NCBI GenBank assembly: GCA_013911195.1
Contig: JACETS010000182.1
Location: 1 to 5,166 of the forward strand
Length of the DNA: 5,166 nt
Direction: 5' to 3'
Source of the DNA: Verrucomicrobiales bacterium
Lineage (GTDB): Bacteria > Verrucomicrobiota > Verrucomicrobiia > Verrucomicrobiales > DEV007
Shown here: piece by piece, positions 1 to 5,166 of the stretch
Layout: each line of letters opens with the position of its first letter
How positions within the stretch are numbered: position 1 is the stretch's first letter
Translations under genes and position numbers: made by a program
Notes under the pieces: model-generated
The model's input: the letters and a program-made list of their open reading frames with translations, nothing else
Told to the model about the DNA's origin: nothing
Database searches by the model: none

Positions 1-1025
1 CTAATAGACCTGATGTACTTGATCCCGCATTGTTAAGACCCGGAAGATTTGATCGCGAAGTAACCGTTGGATTGCCTGATGTTAGAGGTAGACATGCCAT
101 TCTAGAGGTTCATGCTAAAAAAGTTAAAATGTCTGAAGGTGTTGATCTGGAAATCATTGCCAGAGGTACACCAGGATATTCAGGAGCTGAACTTGCTAAT
201 GTTATTAATGAAGCAGCATTAATGGCGGCTAGTAAAGGTTTGAAAGCTATCACTCTTTCTGAACTCGAAGAAGCAAGGGATAAAGTTAGATGGGGTAAAG
301 AGAGAAGAAGTTTGGCGTTAAGTGAAAAAGAAAAAGAAAACACCGCATATCATGAGGCTGGGCACGCCATCTTAAATGTACTCTTAGAGCATACCGACCC
401 TTTACACAAAGTAACCATAATCCCTCGAGGGCCAGCACTTGGTGTAACTATGTTTTTGCCTGAGGAGGACAAATATACCCAACGCAAATATGAAATGCTT
501 GACCACCTTGTAGTTGCTATGGGAGGCAGGGTTGCGGAAGAAATTGTTTTTGGAGATGTAACTAATGGCGCCGGCGGAGATATTAAAATGGCGACGGATA
601 TAGCCAGAAAAATGGTCTGCCAATGGGGTATGAGTGATGATCTTGGAATGGTCGAATATGGAGATCACCAGGAGCATAAATTTTTGGCCAGGGACATGAC
701 AGCTACGAGATCGTATTCTGAAAATACTGCTCAAAAAATCGATAGTGAAGTAAAGCGTCTTATCGATACCGCTTACAATAAGGCCAGAGAAATGCTTTTA
801 AGTCACAGAGAAGAACTAGACTTGATTGCTCATGCCTTGCTTGAATATGAAACTTTAGACGCTTCTCATGTTAAAGATTTAATGGATGATGGTGAAATGG
901 GTGATCCTCCTGCTAGTCCAATTCCGCCAGAACTGGATACGGAAAACAAGAAAATAAAAAACAGCGAAGATTCTTCACTTGGAGATGACATCAATCCTGG
1001 TGAGTTATCTCCAGTCGGGGCATAG
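1..1025 (+). CDS. ftsH: ATP-dependent zinc metalloprotease FtsH, 3' part (5' truncated by window)
   Basis: Membrane-anchored AAA+ protease that unfolds and degrades misfolded membrane proteins and selected cytosolic regulators. The window opens inside the gene: the frame is open from base 3, reading NRPDVLDPALLRPGRFDREV, the AAA+ second region of homology with its two arginine-finger positions (LRPGRFDR). The TTG at base 30 is an internal Leu codon, not a start. Next come the AAA+ lid (GYSGAELANVINEAAL), then the M41 protease with zinc motif HEAGH (bases 351-365) and the third ligand Asp in GGDIKMATDIAR (codon 579-581). The core ends with the conserved YETLD segment near base 860. A tail of about 45 residues follows, rich in Pro, Asp, Glu and Ser and poorly conserved in the family. 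The N-terminal membrane segments and Walker motifs lie upstream of the window. No frameshift is visible. The stop TAG (1023-1025) directly abuts the stop of the opposite-strand gene. Identification is very secure. Confidence 0.97.
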   Translation, partial: NRPDVLDPALLRPGRFDREVTVGLPDVRGRHAILEVHAKKVKMSEGVDLEIIARGTPGYSGAELANVINEAALMAASKGLKAITLSELEEARDKVRWGKERRSLALSEKEKENTAYHEAGHAILNVLLEHTDPLHKVTIIPRGPALGVTMFLPEEDKYTQRKYEMLDHLVVAMGGRVAEEIVFGDVTNGAGGDIKMATDIARKMVCQWGMSDDLGMVEYGDHQEHKFLARDMTATRSYSENTAQKIDSEVKRLIDTAYNKAREMLLSHREELDLIAHALLEYETLDASHVKDLMDDGEMGDPPASPIPPELDTENKKIKNSEDSSLGDDINPGELSPVGA

Positions 1026-1982
1026 TTAGTAATTACTTATCCATTTTTCGAAGCTCATCGATTCCTTCGAGTAGAATGGGTATTCATCTCTTTCGCTTTC
1101 CATTGGCCTATGCCGCCAGTGTCGATACATCCATAACCAAGGTTCTGGGAAATCCTTAATAGTTTTTTCCAGAACGTCCCAGCATTTTTGAGCTGTTTCC
1201 TGTTCATTTAAATTGGATGAATATTCAATAGGTTTTAATACTTTCATTAAGTATGATCCATCACTACAGGGTATCGCGATTCCTGGTATTATTGGTAACT
1301 TGGTTTGGTGGTGCAAAAATGCATGGAGTCGAGTAACGGAAGTTATCTTTGAAAAGCATTTAATGGGTATGGCTTCCTTGCTAGGTTTAATGTTTAAGTC
1401 AGTGAGAAGGGCTGCATTGCCATTTCTTTTTAAAGTTTTAAGTAATTTTATTACGGCTCTTTTGGACGAAATAACTTGATGCCCGCTATGCTCTCTCGAA
1501 TTTTTAAAGATTTCTGTAAGCATTGGATTTCTGAAATCTTGAGCTACAACAACGAAAGGCACCTCGAGAAATCCCATTGCTAAACTTATCCACTCAAAAC
1601 TACCATAGTGAGGAGTAACCCAAATTGCGCCATTTTTAATGGCTTTTTCATGTGCAATCTTATCTTCGAATTCTATTTGAATATATTTCGAATAGTTATT
1701 TTTGTTTAGGCGCTTTCCCCAGAATAAATCTATCATACTTCTCGAGAAGTATTGGTAACTTTTTAATATCATTTCTTGAGTGTTGATATTATCTAGGTCA
1801 CCTGATTTTATGACACATTCTGAATTTGCAATACCTGTAATTCTTCCTCTATTGTCAAAAACAAAAGCTAGCTTCCCAATTTGTTCAGATAACATTACTA
1901 TCAAAGGTCTAGGAAGGATAGGGGCGAGCAGCTGCATGGATTTTATGAAAAACCATTCAATTCGATAGCGTAAATGCCTCAT
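1026..1982 (-). CDS. LpxL/HtrB-like lysophospholipid (lipid A) acyltransferase
   Basis: Probable inner-membrane acyltransferase of the bacterial lipid A biosynthesis acyltransferase family, which transfers a fatty acyl chain to a lipid A precursor or related lysolipid. From the ATG at 1982 the protein has 318 residues, near the usual length of about 300. Near the N-terminus is a hydrophobic stretch (about residues 16-42) suited to membrane association. The catalytic H-x4-E motif is seen in TPHYGSFEW (His125, Glu130). It is followed by the family pattern VVAQDFRNPMLTEIF and LLKTLKRNGNAALLTD, and by the C-terminal signature PEPWLWMYRHWRHRP (from residue 279). A TTG at 2000-1998 would add six residues (MKINKH). 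I prefer the ATG because the extension is not family-like and neither start has a Shine-Dalgarno sequence. The gene is convergent with ftsH and divergent from the peptidase gene. The family is clear, but the exact acceptor (lipid A, ornithine lipid or other) cannot be read from sequence, so I give no lpx symbol. Confidence 0.9.
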   Translation of the reverse strand: MRHLRYRIEWFFIKSMQLLAPILPRPLIVMLSEQIGKLAFVFDNRGRITGIANSECVIKSGDLDNINTQEMILKSYQYFSRSMIDLFWGKRLNKNNYSKYIQIEFEDKIAHEKAIKNGAIWVTPHYGSFEWISLAMGFLEVPFVVVAQDFRNPMLTEIFKNSREHSGHQVISSKRAVIKLLKTLKRNGNAALLTDLNIKPSKEAIPIKCFSKITSVTRLHAFLHHQTKLPIIPGIAIPCSDGSYLMKVLKPIEYSSNLNEQETAQKCWDVLEKTIKDFPEPWLWMYRHWRHRPMESERDEYPFYSKESMSFEKWISNY

Positions 1983-2028
1983 GTGCTTATTTATTTTCAA
2001 AAGTAATTTTTAAAAATAGTTTAATACA
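1983..2028. promoter_or_regulatory. Divergent start region between acyltransferase and peptidase genes
   Basis: This 46-base region, almost entirely A and T, separates two divergent starts (ATG at 1982 on minus, ATG at 2029 on plus), so it should hold or overlap start signals for both genes. It contains the perfect 12-base palindrome ATTTTTAAAAAT at 2006-2017. I see no Shine-Dalgarno sequence for either gene and no pair of -35/-10 boxes at good spacing. TAATAC at 2022-2027 resembles a -10 box but ends one base before the peptidase ATG, too close to serve that gene. If the acyltransferase really starts at the TTG at 2000, the gap shrinks to 28 bases. The regulatory role is inferred from position. 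Confidence 0.35.
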
Positions 2029-3063
2029 ATGGATAAGAAAAATCTTATTAATAACTTGGAATCTATTTTGCGGACGCCTACCGCACCATTTCATGAGTAT
2101 TTGCTTCGAAAAATGATAATAGACTTGTTGTCAGATTGTAAAAATACCGAAATTAAAAGCGATTCGTTCGGAAATTTAATTGTTAATGTTGGTCCTAAAG
2201 ATAAAAAACCTAAATGGATTTTTGGAGCCCATATGGATCACCCGGGATATGTTAAATGGTTAAATGATGAAGAAAATCAAATAGAAGATTTTAAGAAAAA
2301 TGGAGATTATGTGTTTCTCGGTGGTGTTCCAGAAAGTTATTTGAGATGTAATTTTCCTATAAAAGAGTTTGGTGATTTTGCCATGTGGGATCTATTGCCT
2401 ATTAAGATTGAGGAAGATTTAATTAAATCTCGAGCTTGCGATGATTTAATAGGTTGCGTAGCAATAGTTACCTTAATTCAAATATTATCATCAGAAAATA
2501 TTTCGACCCCCTTTGGAGCTGTATTTACCAGAGCGGAAGAAGTAGGGTTTGTGGGAGCTACTGAACTGGCAAAGAATTGGCCTTATTGTGATGATGCATG
2601 CTTTGTTTCTATCGAAACTAGTATTCCTACCGGTAAATCAAAGGTTGGAGAAGGGCCAATTTGCAGATTGGGTGATAGATTGACTGTCTTTGATCATAAT
2701 GCTACCGAATCTATTTTATTTGCTTCCAAAGAGTCTAATTTGAAAATACAGCGTGAATTGTTGGATTTGGGTGCGTGCGAAGCCTCAGCCTTATCAGTGT
2801 TCGATATACCAGTCGCAGGAATTTCTTTGCCACTAGGAAACTATCATAATTGTGGTGGTCAAAATAATATTGAAGAAGAGTTCGTAAGTTTTTCTGACCT
2901 AAAAATCTTAATTAATTTGATGCAGAGTATTATTAAATATTTTCCACTAGGACCTAGTAGCGAGGTTTTTAAAAAACGATCGCGATTTGATAGTAAAGTG
3001 AAGGAGCACCGAGAGTTAATTAAACAAACCTCAAACCATTTTAAAAAAACAGCGCTTGATTAA
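2029..3063 (+). CDS. M42-family-like zinc/cobalt aminopeptidase (M20/M28/M42 fold)
   Basis: Predicted cytosolic di-metal aminopeptidase (344 residues, typical for M42), trimming amino acids from the N-termini of peptides. The expected metal-site elements occur in order: GAHMDHPGY (His68, catalytic Asp70), ACDD followed by LIGCVA (bridging Asp138 or Asp139), TRAEEVGFVGA (Glu170 general base, Glu171 ligand), SIET (Glu196, where many M42 enzymes have Asp) and NYHNCGG (His273). Residues about 75-130 sit where M42 enzymes insert their small dimerisation domain. No signal peptide or membrane helix is seen. The start is ATG at 2029 with no visible Shine-Dalgarno sequence; the first residues (NNLESILRTPTAPFHE) already match the family's N-terminal helix, so no later start is needed. 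The last 30 or so residues are a basic extension rich in Lys and Arg. The fold and metal chemistry are well supported; substrate range is not. A carboxypeptidase-like M20 enzyme is the main alternative. Confidence 0.88.
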   Translation: MDKKNLINNLESILRTPTAPFHEYLLRKMIIDLLSDCKNTEIKSDSFGNLIVNVGPKDKKPKWIFGAHMDHPGYVKWLNDEENQIEDFKKNGDYVFLGGVPESYLRCNFPIKEFGDFAMWDLLPIKIEEDLIKSRACDDLIGCVAIVTLIQILSSENISTPFGAVFTRAEEVGFVGATELAKNWPYCDDACFVSIETSIPTGKSKVGEGPICRLGDRLTVFDHNATESILFASKESNLKIQRELLDLGACEASALSVFDIPVAGISLPLGNYHNCGGQNNIEEEFVSFSDLKILINLMQSIIKYFPLGPSSEVFKKRSRFDSKVKEHRELIKQTSNHFKKTALD

Positions 3064-3077
3064 TTCAAGCGCTATTT
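3047..3077 (+). terminator. Probable intrinsic terminator overlapping the peptidase stop codon
   Basis: A perfect 9-bp stem, AGCGCTTGA (3051-3059) with TCAAGCGCT (3065-3073), encloses the 5-base loop TTAAT. After one mismatch the stem can extend by AAA (3047-3049) pairing with TTT (3075-3077). The lower stem is GC-containing in an otherwise AT-rich region. The A-run before the stem and ATTT after it resemble a terminator, though the T-tract is short. The stop TAA (3061-3063) of the peptidase gene falls in the loop, so the left arm encodes its last residues (SALD-like end, read as TALD). Confidence 0.6.
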
Positions 3078-3099
3078 AAAACATGAAACACAAACAAAC

Positions 3100-3117
3100 A
3101 GTTGTTTTCAAACAACT
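3100..3117. repeat. Inverted repeat (hairpin) in the intergenic region
   Basis: AGTTGTT (3100-3106) and AACAACT (3111-3117) form a perfect 7-bp stem with loop TTCA; the sequence symmetry extends one further pair into the loop. No T-run follows, so it is not a normal terminator on the plus strand. It sits 27 bases after the stronger hairpin and about 27 bases before the candidate -35 box of the next operon. It could be an operator, an mRNA-end stabiliser or chance in AT-rich DNA. Confidence 0.4.
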
Positions 3118-3143
3118 AATGAAGAATAGTATTTGTTTAATGT

Positions 3144-3169
3144 TTGTCAACTATTAGGAAATATATAAT
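3144..3169 (+). promoter_or_regulatory. Candidate promoter for the L,D-transpeptidase-ispH operon
   Basis: A perfect -10 box TATAAT lies at 3164-3169. A -35-like TTGTCA (5 of 6 matches to TTGACA) lies at 3144-3149. The spacing of 14 bases is shorter than the optimal 16-18, so the -35 may be weak or unused. Transcription would begin near 3176, leaving a leader of about 20 bases before the ATG at 3197. AT-rich DNA yields such matches by chance, so confidence is modest. Confidence 0.4.
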
Positions 3170-3196
3170 AATTAACACGTACCGTATTGGGTTTAT

Positions 3197-3871
3197 ATGA
3201 CAAAAAATAGTTTCTTTATATTAATTATTGCCAGTCTTGTTTCATTTAATTTTGTTGGCTGTAATACTTACGATGTCGGAAATTACGACTCTCTAGCCTA
3301 CAGGCCATTAAATCCTAATAAAGTTCGAGTAAAAGTATCCTTAAAGAATTCTGCTATTTATGTTCTCGAAGAAAATAAACCCTTATTGATAACGGCTACT
3401 TGTATTGGCAAAAAAGAAAGCCCCACGCCTTTAGGATCTTTCAGGGCTTATAACAAATTACCAAGAAAACGATCAAATACATATGGATTTCATGTAACTT
3501 CCTCTGAAATTGTACCAGGAAGAAGAGATATGACACCAAAAGGTTCTAAGTATGTGGGATATCCAATGCCTTATTGGGTTGAGTTCAAATCTGGATACGG
3601 TTTTCATAGTGGGTATGTTCACCCTGTACCTAAAACGCATGGATGCTTAAGAATTAATCAAAATGTAGCGCCTAAATTTTTTGCATTGGTACGTTCCGGA
3701 ACACCAATTGAAATTAGTGAATCGTTTCCAGAAGATTTGACTATAGGAAAAAATATAAGAAGGCCTCATGATTATAAAGACCCAGATCCAGCTCGATCCT
3801 ATTTGATATCTGATAAATATTTTGACGATCTGGAAAGGAAAGACGATTTGTTTGAAGAGGATTCTATGTAA
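3197..3871 (+). CDS. Lipoprotein L,D-transpeptidase (YkuD domain)
   Basis: Predicted periplasmic, lipid-anchored enzyme that acts on peptidoglycan stem peptides, forming 3-3 cross-links or attaching proteins, through a catalytic cysteine. The 224-residue product starts with a type II signal peptide: Lys3, a hydrophobic stretch FFILIIASLVSFNF, and the lipobox FVGC with Cys22 as the lipidated residue. Asn at +2 does not suggest inner-membrane retention by E. coli rules. The YkuD domain runs from about residue 42 (NKVRVKVSLKNSAIYVLEE) to about 175. It includes TPLGSF, MPYWVEF, the conserved His137 in GFHSGYV and the catalytic motif HGCLRI (residues 148-153, nucleophile Cys150, Arg152). The C-terminal 40 or so residues are charged and end in an acidic cluster. 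ATG at 3197 is the only possible start, since an in-frame stop lies at 3173; only a weak GGG precedes it. The gene overlaps ispH by one base. Domain assignment is firm; cross-linking versus protein attachment is open. Confidence 0.93.
   Translation: MTKNSFFILIIASLVSFNFVGCNTYDVGNYDSLAYRPLNPNKVRVKVSLKNSAIYVLEENKPLLITATCIGKKESPTPLGSFRAYNKLPRKRSNTYGFHVTSSEIVPGRRDMTPKGSKYVGYPMPYWVEFKSGYGFHSGYVHPVPKTHGCLRINQNVAPKFFALVRSGTPIEISESFPEDLTIGKNIRRPHDYKDPDPARSYLISDKYFDDLERKDDLFEEDSM
3854..3860 (+). promoter_or_regulatory. Ribosome binding site for ispH
   Basis: The purine-rich GAAGAGG lies inside the last codons of the transpeptidase gene, 10 bases before the ATG at 3871. It is the only clear Shine-Dalgarno-like sequence seen before a start in this window. 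It supports the ATG at 3871 over the in-frame ATG at 3946, whose nearest AGAGG is only two bases away. Confidence 0.45.
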
Positions 3872-5118
3872 TGCAAGCAGCAGACCAATCTCCACCAAAT
3901 AACAAAAAAAAGAGTCGTCGTGTTAATGTGAGGACTCCAGAGGTAATGTCTGACGTTCAGACTGAAGTTGAATCTCATTATAGGAGTCGAGTAGTTGAAA
4001 AATTTAGAAGTTCAGATAATTGCTATACGATTGGTAATACCACAGTTATTTTAGCCAAGCAGTTTGGTTTTTGTTACGGGGTAGAACGAGCTATAGATTT
4101 GGCATATGCTACAAGGAGAGTTTTTCCCGATAGACGAGTTTACTTAATTGGAGAGATAATTCATAACCCTGAAGTTAACAGACAAATTCACGAGATGGGT
4201 ATTCAGCAAATTGATAGTTATCCATCCAAAGAAGTGTTAGATAATTTATCTCCTGATGACATAATTATTGTCCCAGCTTTTGGAGCAGAGATTTCATTGA
4301 TGGATCAGATAGATAAAAGAGGCTGCCAAATAGTTGATACTACGTGTGGTGATGTAATGAGAGTATGGAAAAGAGTCCGTAATTATTCAAAGGAAGGATA
4401 CACTTCAATAATTCATGGAAAAGCTGATCATGAAGAGACTCGTGCAACCGCAAGCAGAGCCGTCGATGATTTTGGTGGTCATTATCTTATTATACTGACA
4501 ATAGAAGACTGTGAATACGTGTGTAATTTTATTGAGAAAGGAGGAGATGGAACTAAGTTTATGGAAAAGTTTGAAGGTTCATTCTCTCCTGGTTTCGATC
4601 CACTAATTCATCTATCAAAGATAGGCGTAGCGAATCAGACTACTATGTTAAAAGGGGAAACTGAGAGGATTCAGCAAATGCTTTATGAATCTATTAAGAT
4701 CAGAGATGGTGAAAAAGCTGAGGAAAGCTTTCAATTTTTTGATACGATTTGTGGAGCAACTCAGGAACGACAAGATGCTCTTTTTGAAATGCTTAAGGTA
4801 AAGATGGATATGCTACTCGTAGTAGGTGGATACAATAGTTCTAACACGACTCATCTCGTTGAAATCGGACATGAAAAATTACCATCATTTTTTATAAGGG
4901 ATGCTGAATGCCTAAAATCATTTGAACAAATTGTTCATTTTGATTTAGAAGAAAAAAAAGAAAAGATGAGTTATTCTGGTGACTTTTTTGATAAATCCAT
5001 ACCTATTACCATAGGAATAACAGCTGGTGCTTCATGTCCAAATAACCTAATTGAGCAAACTATTTTACGAGTATATGAACTTAGAGGTAATGAAGTTGAT
5101 CAGCTATTAGTTGAATAG
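3871..5118 (+). CDS. ispH: 4-hydroxy-3-methylbut-2-enyl diphosphate reductase (IspH/LytB), plant/cyanobacterial type
   Basis: Last enzyme of the methylerythritol phosphate pathway: it converts HMBPP to isopentenyl and dimethylallyl diphosphate using an iron-sulfur cluster. The three cluster cysteines are visible: Cys68 in FGFCYGVERA, Cys159 in VDTTCGDV and Cys294 in DTICGATQERQ. Substrate-site residues are also present: His98 (IIHNP), His187 with Glu189 (HEET), the NQTT threonines (257-258), the S-x-N motif in YNSSNTTHL (Ser323, Asn325) and Ser388 in TAGASCP. At 415 residues it is about 100 longer than the E. coli enzyme. It has a basic N-terminal extension (about residues 1-57, with NNKKKSRR) and the HGKADHEET and EYVCNFI segments typical of the long type. 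The ATG overlaps the transpeptidase stop (TAATG), so translation is probably coupled and the genes co-transcribed. An internal ATG (residue 26) would give 390 residues but lacks a well-placed ribosome site. Confidence 0.96.
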   Translation: MQAADQSPPNNKKKSRRVNVRTPEVMSDVQTEVESHYRSRVVEKFRSSDNCYTIGNTTVILAKQFGFCYGVERAIDLAYATRRVFPDRRVYLIGEIIHNPEVNRQIHEMGIQQIDSYPSKEVLDNLSPDDIIIVPAFGAEISLMDQIDKRGCQIVDTTCGDVMRVWKRVRNYSKEGYTSIIHGKADHEETRATASRAVDDFGGHYLIILTIEDCEYVCNFIEKGGDGTKFMEKFEGSFSPGFDPLIHLSKIGVANQTTMLKGETERIQQMLYESIKIRDGEKAEESFQFFDTICGATQERQDALFEMLKVKMDMLLVVGGYNSSNTTHLVEIGHEKLPSFFIRDAECLKSFEQIVHFDLEEKKEKMSYSGDFFDKSIPITIGITAGASCPNNLIEQTILRVYELRGNEVDQLLVE

Positions 5119-5166
5119 ATATTAAAAATTAATAGAAAAATTATAATCTATTGAGTTATTTAATGT

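Noticed and set aside
110..734. Minus-strand open frames of 77 and 110 codons inside ftsH
   Set aside because: They lie fully antisense to a well-recognised gene, encode no recognisable domain and have no start context; they are by-products of ftsH codon use.
1028..1037. Palindrome AGTAATTACT at the convergent junction
   Set aside because: It is short and AT-rich with no loop or T-run; chance is the simplest explanation.
1048..1070. Inverted repeat TCGAAG / CTTCGA near the ftsH end, considered as a terminator
   Set aside because: The stem is only 6 bp with an 11-base loop and no T-run follows in the ftsH direction; on the minus strand the stem is inside the coding region and is followed by A residues.
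1213..1968. Plus-strand open frames of 88 and 62 codons inside the acyltransferase
   Set aside because: They are antisense to a gene with clear family motifs and show no domain or ribosome site of their own.
3647..3898. Minus-strand open frame of 83 codons across the transpeptidase-ispH junction
   Set aside because: It overlaps two firmly identified genes on the other strand and its product looks like no known protein.
5114..5152. AATAGAT (5114-5120) and ATCTATT (5146-5152) considered as an ispH terminator
   Set aside because: The 7-bp stem is AT-rich with a 25-base loop and is followed by GAGTTATTTAATG, not a T-run; it is too weak to call.
5163..5166. ATG at the window end as the start of a next gene
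   Set aside because: Only one codon is visible and no ribosome site precedes it, so it cannot be supported.
1..5166. Search for a mobile element, CRISPR array, tRNA, riboswitch, defence or biosynthetic system
   Set aside because: Nearly all bases are accounted for by five conserved genes; I saw no tandem spaced repeats, transposase or integrase motifs, tRNA-like cloverleaf or terminal repeats.

Overview
The window carries five protein-coding genes of an AT-rich Gram-negative bacterium and looks like a chromosomal housekeeping segment. It shows no mobile element, CRISPR array, RNA gene or phage-like gene. The organism is Gram-negative because the window encodes a lipid A-type (LpxL/HtrB-like) acyltransferase and a lipobox-bearing L,D-transpeptidase. 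The IspH protein is the long plant/cyanobacterial type, not the short E. coli type. Together with the style of the FtsH tail, this makes a Verrucomicrobiota/PVC bacterium (Opitutae-like) my best guess. That placement is inference from remembered family resemblance, not a search.

Layout: (1) bases 1-1025, plus strand: the 3' part of ftsH, cut by the window start, covering the end of the AAA+ module and the whole M41 zinc protease. (2) 1026-1982, minus strand: a lysophospholipid/lipid A acyltransferase, convergent with ftsH, with the two stop codons abutting and no base between them. (3) 1983-2028: a 46-base AT-rich divergent start region containing a perfect 12-base palindrome. (4) 2029-3063, plus: an M42-type metallo-aminopeptidase whose stop codon lies in the loop of a hairpin that looks like a terminator. 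(5) 3064-3196: an intergenic region with a second hairpin and a candidate promoter. (6) 3197-3871 and 3871-5118, plus: a lipoprotein L,D-transpeptidase and ispH, overlapping by one base (TAATG) and probably co-transcribed. (7) 5119-5166: a short AT-rich tail with no recognisable gene.

Four of the five genes serve the cell envelope or its quality control. FtsH degrades membrane and regulatory proteins. The acyltransferase would add a secondary acyl chain to lipid A. The L,D-transpeptidase modifies peptidoglycan. IspH makes the isoprenoid precursors needed, among other things, for the undecaprenyl carrier lipid. The M42 peptidase is a general cytosolic peptide-degrading enzyme. I found no convincing new biological system. 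The items most worth a second look are the zero-gap convergent ftsH/acyltransferase junction, the stop codon inside the hairpin, the ldt-ispH translational overlap, the plant-type IspH and the somewhat divergent M42 peptidase.
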